Below are positions 51,711-57,143 of a stretch of 57,143 bases of DNA, piece by piece. Source of the DNA: an uncultured Actinomycetes bacterium (GTDB lineage: Bacteria; Actinomycetota; Coriobacteriia; Coriobacteriales; Atopobiaceae); NCBI GenBank assembly GCA_900318935.1, contig ONMP01000024.1, positions 1-57,143 of the forward strand, given 5' to 3'. The position numbers were made by a program, and so were the translations under genes. Under the pieces are notes generated by a model. That model ran no database searches, was not told the origin of the DNA, and worked only from the letters and a program-made list of their open reading frames with translations. Each line of letters opens with the position of its first letter. Position 1 is the stretch's first letter.

Positions 51711-53279
51711 TTAGACCGTTTCCTCCCAGAGGACCTTGTCGTCCACGGCGACGCGCCTGAGTCCTGGCTCCTTGTGCTTGTTGAAGTTGAAGCTCAGCAT
51801 GTAGCCCACGTCGAGTCCGAAGTGGTCAAGGTAGCCGCGCACCTGCTCCTCGCCCTCCTCGTTGTAGCGCGGGCCGCGCCACACCTTGAGCTCCACCACG
51901 AACTGCTCGCCACGGTAGTCGACGATGACGTCTGTGCGCGTCCGGTCGCGGGTCTGCGCCTCGACGTAGTAGTTGCCCGTTCCGTTGATGATGGGCTTGA
52001 GGTAGAGCAGGAACAGCTCGCGGCCGTCCTTCTCGGGAAAACGGTCGCAGAGAGGTCCAAAGACCTGCGTGTATGTGCGGCGGAAGCCTTCGAGCACTTC
52101 GCGCATGTTGAGTGAGCCCTCGCGGACGAAGCGGCTCCGGCCCAAGACGGCCCCGTCCTTCATGGGCTCCTCGTGCTCCTCCGAGAGGAAGAGGTCGTAG
52201 AGCAGCGTCTCGAATATCCTGTTGGAGATGGCGACCTTGCCCGAGCGGTTCTTGATGAACCCGTACATGGAGAGGAGCTTCTGCGTCTCGTTGTAGGGGG
52301 AGAAGAAGATCTCTTCCCCACTCATGAGCATGGAGCGGAGCTGCGCCTTGAGGGCGGGGTGGTCCTCGAGCTTGCTCGTGAGTGACTCAAAGAGGCTCAC
52401 GTTGCCGTCTGCTAGCATTATCCGTACGGCACGGTTGACGCCCCCGTGGTCCCATCCCAGCCCACCCTCGTCCACGAGCTGGCAGATGCGGCTCGCGAGG
52501 AAGGGGTAGCCGGAGGTCCAGGCGATTATCTCCTTTGCCACGGCGGTCACGTCCATGCCGGTGGCGTGGTCCGCCTCGTACTGCCCGAGCATCCCCGCTA
52601 TGTCCGCCACGTCGAACGACATGCGCACCCTGAAGTCGGCGGCTATGTTCCAGGGGCTGTTCGTCTTGGACGCCTCCCCGGGCCGGATTCTCGCCTTGAG
52701 GTGCTTGACGTCGGTGACGCCCGCCAGCACGACCGACTGGAAGGCGGGGTACGAAGGGTCTTCTTCGCGTGTGAGGTATTGCAGGCATAGCTGCGCGAGG
52801 AAGTCGAGGAACACCTGGTTGTTCGTCGCGCTGTCCACCTCGTCGATGACGAGGACGACGGGTCGCGTGCTCGAGATGACCCATGAGCGCAGCGTCCCGA
52901 AGAGCGTGCCGAGGCCCAAGGTGTCGGGGTTGGCGTCCGCGATGGATTCCATTCCGTGCGCTACGCCCTCGGGGAGGTCGAGGTAGCCGAGCTCGGAAGT
53001 GTCGATAAGGACGCGGCAGAGGTCGCGCGCGAACGTTCCCTCGGTGCTGAAGCTCGCGTGCGAGAGCGCCTGGAAGTCCAAGCTGACCACGACGTAGTCG
53101 TCCCTCAGCACCGTCCTGAGCGCTGCAAGCACCGTGGTCTTGCCGTACTGGCGCGCCCGGTTGATGCAGAAGTAGTCGCCCTCGTCCACCATGGCGCGAA
53201 TCTGTGCGACGCGGCTCGACACGTCCACCATGTAGTGCTTGCGCGGCACGCATAGGCCGGTGGTGTTGAACTTCCTCAT
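51711..53279 (-). CDS. AAA-like ATPase with C-terminal PD-(D/E)XK nuclease domain, copy 2
   Basis: 522 aa paralogue of 49209-50807, same domain order. Walker A NRARQYGKTTVLAAL, Walker B PVVLVIDEVDSATNNQVFLDFLAQL, then TSGYPFLASRICQ, and the nuclease site RTDVIVDYRGEQFVVELKVWRG with EEGEEQVRGYLDHF. Both active sites look intact. ATG 53279 (MRKFNTTGLCVPRKHYMVD) has GGAGGAAGG upstream at a long spacing. It is GC-richer than copy 1 and only moderately similar, so the two came from separate transfers or an old duplication. The genes converge on the region 50813-51710. Confidence 0.82.
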   Translation of the reverse strand: MRKFNTTGLCVPRKHYMVDVSSRVAQIRAMVDEGDYFCINRARQYGKTTVLAALRTVLRDDYVVVSLDFQALSHASFSTEGTFARDLCRVLIDTSELGYLDLPEGVAHGMESIADANPDTLGLGTLFGTLRSWVISSTRPVVLVIDEVDSATNNQVFLDFLAQLCLQYLTREEDPSYPAFQSVVLAGVTDVKHLKARIRPGEASKTNSPWNIAADFRVRMSFDVADIAGMLGQYEADHATGMDVTAVAKEIIAWTSGYPFLASRICQLVDEGGLGWDHGGVNRAVRIMLADGNVSLFESLTSKLEDHPALKAQLRSMLMSGEEIFFSPYNETQKLLSMYGFIKNRSGKVAISNRIFETLLYDLFLSEEHEEPMKDGAVLGRSRFVREGSLNMREVLEGFRRTYTQVFGPLCDRFPEKDGRELFLLYLKPIINGTGNYYVEAQTRDRTRTDVIVDYRGEQFVVELKVWRGPRYNEEGEEQVRGYLDHFGLDVGYMLSFNFNKHKEPGLRRVAVDDKVLWEETV

Positions 53280-53419
53280 GGGGGGTCCTTCCTCCTCGCG
53301 CTCGTTACCCATCATACACGCATCGAGAAGGCGGCAGCCCGGCGTCTTCAATTCGCGCCGCGGCAGCTTCTACGTGGTCACGATGCTGGTGGTTCTCGAG
53401 CACATCCCGCAGGTCGATC

Positions 53420-54225
53420 GTGCCGCCATGGCAGCGGTGCGCATGGCGCGACGACAATGGCAAGGGTCTGTTTGTGGTGACGCTCCCTTCCACGTGGAAG
53501 CTCAAGGACGCCCGTATCGTGACGGGCTCTGGCTCGCGTCCGTATGCGCCTCACGCGCGCTTCATCAGCGAGGACGGCGTTGCCGGCATTTCCCTTGAGG
53601 TGGGTGACGCGGGCATGCAGCTCAGTGCAAGCATGAAGACGACCATGGCCGTCTACGGCACAGCCCTCGTTGGCATGGATCGCACCAACCACGCTCCGAT
53701 GCCCGATCCGCGCGTCTTGGCCGACTGCAAGATGCACAGCGCATCAATCGCATGAACATGCAGACGCAGGCGATGCTCGCTGCGAACCGGCAGCAGCAGG
53801 CGGCCTTCGATGCCCAGTTCGCTTCGTGGCAGGCCAACAGCGACGCGCAGCATGCTGCCTTTAGGGCAAGGGAAAACGCGCAGTTCAATGGCGACTATGG
53901 CGGCGCATCGGCGCCCGATTATTCGGAGGCCATACGGGGCGTTAACACGTTTATGACATCGGACGGGCGCGAGGTGGAGCTCGACGTTTCGGCCAGTCGG
54001 ACATACGAAAACCAAGCGGGCGACGTCATCGGGGGCTCGGACGGCTTTGATCCTGGCGCTGACTGGACCGAAATCCCCGCGCCTAAGGAACCGTCAGAGA
54101 ATAACCTGCGATGGCTTGCGCACGGGTTGGGGACTGACCCAAAAAGGGGCCCGGGACCGGAGTGGCCACTCCGGTCCCGGGCCCATGCCGCGAATATCGT
54201 CCATGACAACGGGGTCGCGCTATGA
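53420..54225 (+). pseudogene. Degraded gene with Gln/Ala-rich segment
   Basis: Two overlapping frames joined by ATGA at 53752 look like pieces of one older gene. The first encodes LFVVTLPSTWKLKDARIVTG; the second begins MNMQTQAMLAANRQQQAAFDAQFASWQ and has YSEAIRGVNTFMTSDGREVELDVSASRTYENQAGDVIGG and DPGADWTEIP, a C-terminal pattern I recall from hypothetical proteins of gut bacteria. The normal middle part is missing, and the second frame runs straight through the palindrome at 54147. Bases 53280-53419 have no clear gene. Function unknown. Confidence 0.5.
54147..54184 (-). repeat. 38-bp perfect palindrome, terminator-like on the minus strand
   Basis: 19-bp arms (from GGGCCCGGGACCGGAGTGG) with no loop bases. 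On the minus strand it is followed by C and TTTTT, as in an intrinsic terminator, but no minus-strand gene feeds into it. It is unlike the other hairpins of the window except for its GGGAC core. Confidence 0.8.
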
Positions 54226-54422
54226 CTCGCGCGGGGAGTTGTGCCAGAAGGCATCGTAACGTGGTGGGGCCCGAAGGCGGTGGGAAGGTGGTTCGTCCTA
54301 TGCGTAATAATCAGAGAAGAAAAAAGATGCAGTCATGAACACCGCTGCGGCTCTTCTCGCCTCGGGGGACTCCTGCCCTCCCTCGGCACAACTGAATGGT
54401 ATCACCGCGCAGGACAGCTTGT

Positions 54423-54443
54423 CATTAAACTAGCGGTTTAATG
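54423..54443. promoter_or_regulatory. Operator-like inverted repeat in a putative promoter
   Basis: CATTAAAC, TAGCG, GTTTAATG: perfect 8-bp arms. It lies in the spacer between TTGTCA (54420-54425) and TGCAAT (54443-54448), 17 nt apart, so a repressor bound here would block transcription of the leader and Ro60-like gene. Confidence 0.45.
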
Positions 54444-54449
54444 CAATCG

Positions 54450-54794
54450 CGTTGGCGTCGATCTAGGATGGTGTCAACGACCAGAAGCACGTGCACGAAG
54501 GTTTTATCTGTGACGTGTCGGGTCGGGACGCATGAGGCTGGTGTCAGCCGAAGCGGGGGAACGAACGCGTTGTGGTGCGCCCAAGGGAGTGCTCGCCGCC
54601 TTTGGAAAGCGGCGGAGTGACGACCGGGAGCCTTTACGGAGCCTGAAACGATAGGGAAGTCCGGACGCGTCTTGCGAAACCGCCCAGGTTGCGCCACAAG
54701 ATCCACTTGCGACCGCCTCGCTGGAATGGCGGGCGTCGTAGTGAGGGGATCCGCAAGGTCCCATGCGCCCCAAAGGGAAGGGGGTGATAAAAGC
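54450..54794 (+). ncRNA. Candidate structured RNA upstream of the Ro60-like gene (possible Y RNA)
   Basis: About 345 bases with no supported coding frame on either strand between a likely promoter and the Ro60-like start. Visible stems: GGCTG/CAGCC (54536-54549), CGCCG..CTTT/AAAG..CGGCG (54596-54615) and CCGG/CCGG enclosing 54625-54663. CAGCCGAAGCGGGGG near 54545 is reminiscent of the CGAAG element in Ro-binding stems. I cannot fold it reliably, and no tRNA-like T-arm is visible. Bacterial Ro proteins often have a Y RNA gene next to them, which is the main reason for the call. Confidence 0.35.
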
Positions 54795-56744
54795 ATGAGC
54801 TACAGAGGAAAGAAATTCTACGCGTACATTCGCTCCCTGGAAAAGCTATCGCTCGAACGGGAAACAATGCCCTTGGACACGAGGGGCAGGCACTGCGGCG
54901 GCGGGCACCGCGGTCGGTCCGCGAGGAGTCTGACGCACTACTGGTACAAGTACCAGCGGAAACGCAGACTTCGAGAGCTCGAGATGGAGCTCGAGATGGA
55001 ACGCGAGCTTGCGAAGGTGCGTGAGCAGGAGCGACTCGAGCGCGAGGTCGAGGAAGCCGAGCGCGAGCGGTACTTTGCCGAGCTGAGGTCAAGGCTGGAG
55101 AGGTGCGTACCAGAAAGGTTGGCGCCTCAACGACATAGGTTGCGGCTTGTACGACAGTATATGGATGTCGATGAGGCCGGGTCGTCGAGCCTTGTTGTAG
55201 ATGAGTTGAGCGCGGCTTTGCGTTCTAGTGAGCTTACCTTCGAGGGAGGTGTCGCATACCGCGTCAACCCCGTCGATACGCTCAAGATGGTGAGTGCGAG
55301 CTCCGTGTTCGGCGAGCCGCAGTACTACCGCGACGGCGACTGCGCGTCTGCGGGGGCCCTTGACGACATGTGCAGCGTGGACGAGTCGTTCGCGAGGTTC
55401 AGCCTCGCCGTGCTTGACCCCTTCAAGGGGATGACGACGTCTCAGGTGATGGAGAGGGCCATCGACGACGCACTCAGCGCGGACTTCGGGGCCACGCTGG
55501 CGTGGGCCGTCGAGCTGCGCGAGCGCTACCTGATGCGGCTGAACCCGCAGGTCATCCTCGTGCGCGCGGCTGTCCATCCCGGGCGCCTTGCGTACACGCA
55601 GGAGCACCCTGGCGAGTTCGCGAGGATTGCGCAGCGCGTGATGTCGCGCGGAGACGACGTGACGAACCAGGTGCAGTACTGGCTCGCGAGTCACGGCACG
55701 AAACGGGGCATCCCGGCCGTCCTCAAGAGGGCATGGGCAAAGCGCATGAGCGACATGGGCGCCTACGCGATGGCGAAGTACGGCAACGTGGGGATCGGCC
55801 TCGTGGACGTGGTGCGCATCTGCCACGCGAAGGGCCCGCTCGTGGATACCCTCATGCGCGAAGGGCGCGTGCCGATGCCCGAGGGACAGGACACGTGGGA
55901 GCGCCTGCGCGCCTCCGGCATGGGCTGGGGCGAGATTCTGGAGACTATCCGGATGCCGCACATGGCGCTGCTGCGCAACCTCCGGGGGATATTCTCGGAG
56001 GTGGACGACCCGAAGGCGCGGGAAAAGGCGCTGGCGCTGCTCAGGCGCGGCGTGCGCGGGGGCAGGCAGTTCCCCTTCCGCTACCTCTCCGCATGGAAGG
56101 TGGCAGAGGCCGAATGTGCCCCATGGACGCGCCAGGTACAGGGGGCGCTGGAGGAGTGCATGGCTATAGCCTGCGAGAACCTCCCCGACCTCCCTGGGCG
56201 CTCGGCGTTCCTCACGGACGTCTCAGCCTCGATGTGGGGTACCTGCACGTCCGCGTACGGTACCATGACGATGGCAGAGATCGCGAATCTGAGTTCGGTT
56301 ATCGGCGCGATGCGCGCGGAGGAGGGAGTGGTCTTCCCCTTCGGTAACTGGATGGAGCGCGTGGGCATTAATAAGAACGACGGCGTTCTGGCGCAAGTGA
56401 AACGCGTCAACGACGTTGGTTACACCTGTGGAGGGGGGACTGAAAACCCCTTCTGGCTGTTCCTTGGCGAGGCAATCCAGACGGAGGAGCACTGGGATAA
56501 CATCTTCGTCTACTCCGACATGCAGGCGGCTCATGAGTTCGTGAATGTGCATGCGCTGATTGCGCTGTACCGCAAACGGGTCAACCCCAAGGTCAGCGTG
56601 TATTGCATCCAGATCGGAGGCTACACGAATTCGCTGATACCGGAGTACGGCTATCGCATGGCCAATCTCACCGGTTGGACGGGCAAGGAGCTCGTCTTTG
56701 CCGACGCGCTGAACCGCATCTGGGATGAGCTGGAGAGTCGGTAG
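54795..56744 (+). CDS. Ro60/Rsr-like TROVE and vWA domain protein
   Basis: 649 aa. Residues 1-55 are basic; 56-115 are a charged coiled coil (LEMELEMERELAKVREQERLE). The TROVE HEAT-repeat ring spans about 125-460 (YRVNPVDTLKMVSASSVFGEPQYYR, MRLNPQVILVRAAVHPGRL, GIPAVLKRAWAKRMSDMGAYAMAKYG, the LRNLRGI segment and FPFRYLSAWKV). The vWA-like domain (about 470-649) keeps a MIDAS start, LTDVSASMWG (Asp475, Ser477, Ser479). Ro proteins bind Y RNAs and misfolded or degraded RNA and work with PNPase and RNase PH. ATG 54795 with AAGGGGGTGATAAAAGC upstream starts MSYRGKKFYAY. The N-terminal coiled-coil extension makes it about 100 residues longer than Deinococcus Rsr. Confidence 0.88.
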   Translation: MSYRGKKFYAYIRSLEKLSLERETMPLDTRGRHCGGGHRGRSARSLTHYWYKYQRKRRLRELEMELEMERELAKVREQERLEREVEEAERERYFAELRSRLERCVPERLAPQRHRLRLVRQYMDVDEAGSSSLVVDELSAALRSSELTFEGGVAYRVNPVDTLKMVSASSVFGEPQYYRDGDCASAGALDDMCSVDESFARFSLAVLDPFKGMTTSQVMERAIDDALSADFGATLAWAVELRERYLMRLNPQVILVRAAVHPGRLAYTQEHPGEFARIAQRVMSRGDDVTNQVQYWLASHGTKRGIPAVLKRAWAKRMSDMGAYAMAKYGNVGIGLVDVVRICHAKGPLVDTLMREGRVPMPEGQDTWERLRASGMGWGEILETIRMPHMALLRNLRGIFSEVDDPKAREKALALLRRGVRGGRQFPFRYLSAWKVAEAECAPWTRQVQGALEECMAIACENLPDLPGRSAFLTDVSASMWGTCTSAYGTMTMAEIANLSSVIGAMRAEEGVVFPFGNWMERVGINKNDGVLAQVKRVNDVGYTCGGGTENPFWLFLGEAIQTEEHWDNIFVYSDMQAAHEFVNVHALIALYRKRVNPKVSVYCIQIGGYTNSLIPEYGYRMANLTGWTGKELVFADALNRIWDELESR

Positions 56745-56885
56745 CGTGTGACGCCTGGCGGGCAACGGGCGTTTCCTTGCGATGCGTACCGAGTGGTCAC
56801 GCTGCTAGGAAACGCCTACTTCGACTACGTGTACTCGAATGAGGGCGACTATCGGGGCAACGTCTAGTTGCTCGCTACCCGCGAA

Positions 56886-57143
56886 TTACGGGGTGCTTTG
56901 GCCCACACTATGGTGGCAGGCGACCTCGACGGGACCCTCCCTGCGAAGGGCGGGCTCCTTGCAGGCGCAAAGCTCCGTCGCAAAGGGACATCTCGTGCGG
57001 AAGCAGCATCCTGACGGCGGGTCCACGGGACTCGGCGGCTCGCCCTCCAAAAGTCGCATGCTCTGTGCCCTGCGGTGCGGGTCGGGCAGGAGCACCGAAT
57101 CCAAGAGGAACTGCGTGTAGGGGTGGCGTGCCTCGCAAAAGAC
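56886..57143 (-). CDS. Oligopeptide/dipeptide ABC transporter ATPase, C-terminal end (cut by window edge)
   Basis: Last 85 residues only; the frame is open to the right edge. HPYTQFLLDSVLLPDP, then EGEPPSPVDPPSGCCFRTRCPFA and VEVACHHS are the standard C-terminal oligopeptide-ABC extension with its cysteine motif (C..RCP.a...C) seen in OppF/DppF/DppD. The 56745-56885 gap before it holds an inverted repeat (GGCGTTTCCT at about 56768 with AGGAAACGCC at about 56807) and a short frame ending in GNV at 56867 that looks like a gene remnant. Confidence 0.85.
   Translation of the reverse strand, partial: VFCEARHPYTQFLLDSVLLPDPHRRAQSMRLLEGEPPSPVDPPSGCCFRTRCPFATELCACKEPALRREGPVEVACHHSVGQSTP

Noticed and set aside
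54640-54670. RNase P RNA or a group II intron in the leader of the Ro60-like gene, suggested by AGGGAAGTCCGGAC and GTGCGCCC
   Set aside because: Only short local matches; no P4 partner, no domain V or reverse transcriptase, and the rest of the consensus is absent.

Overview
The window reads as chromosome of a high-GC gut-type actinobacterium. The best guess is class Coriobacteriia, Olsenella/Atopobium/Collinsella-like. This rests on the PTS-rich sugar metabolism, the short SRP RNA, the LA-x-T-S-D sorting-like tail and the style of the intergenic GC-rich hairpins. It is recognition from memory, not a computed placement. Most genes have clear Shine-Dalgarno sites and GTG/TTG starts are common.

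Bases 1-15,000 are a rhamnoside/L-rhamnose utilisation region. On the minus strand lie a rhamnulokinase (cut by the left edge), a lipoprotein esterase, a glucose-family PTS (EIIA and EIIBC), a cytosolic GH78 alpha-L-rhamnosidase, a FucI/AraA-fold isomerase, rhamnulose-1-phosphate aldolase and a second, closely similar rhamnulokinase. Two AraC-type regulators are read divergently. Three of the promoters share a 20-bp motif, TGCRACAATATNAWWTTGTG, which overlaps the -35 region. An IS1182-like element separates the first regulator from the isomerase operon.

Bases 15,000-18,600 are a gene graveyard: a large palindrome, a deleted ATPase-SDF symporter fusion, scraps of a second SDF gene and of an ABC ATPase. 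An intact glycogen branching enzyme sits among them. Bases 18,650-39,900 are mainly core genome: rplM-rpsI, a PTS EIIC-like protein, a CinA-C domain protein, a ROK kinase, a patatin, a short MetH plus a Cys-rich small protein, pgi, a MacAB-like exporter, a CapA-like protein, SRP RNA, DedA, a galactofuranosyltransferase-like GT, lgt, rdgB, nagB, veg and ispE.

A tRNA-Pro(CGG) at 39,979 marks the change to accessory DNA, which runs to the right edge. This part holds an orphan TraG/HerA-like ATPase, a TIR-FHA protein, a GNAT scrap, a 50-aa protein, the RNA 2'-phosphotransferase KptA, a decayed subtilisin-like surface protein and two paralogous AAA-ATPase/PD-(D/E)XK proteins. Between those two lie an inverted array of 30-bp repeats and a RelB/DinJ-like antitoxin. 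Further right are a degraded gene with a 38-bp perfect palindrome, a long structured non-coding leader, and a Ro60-like TROVE/vWA protein. The window ends in the C-terminus of an oligopeptide ABC transporter ATPase. The concentration of RNA-handling and immune-type genes beside the tRNA is the most interesting part of the window.
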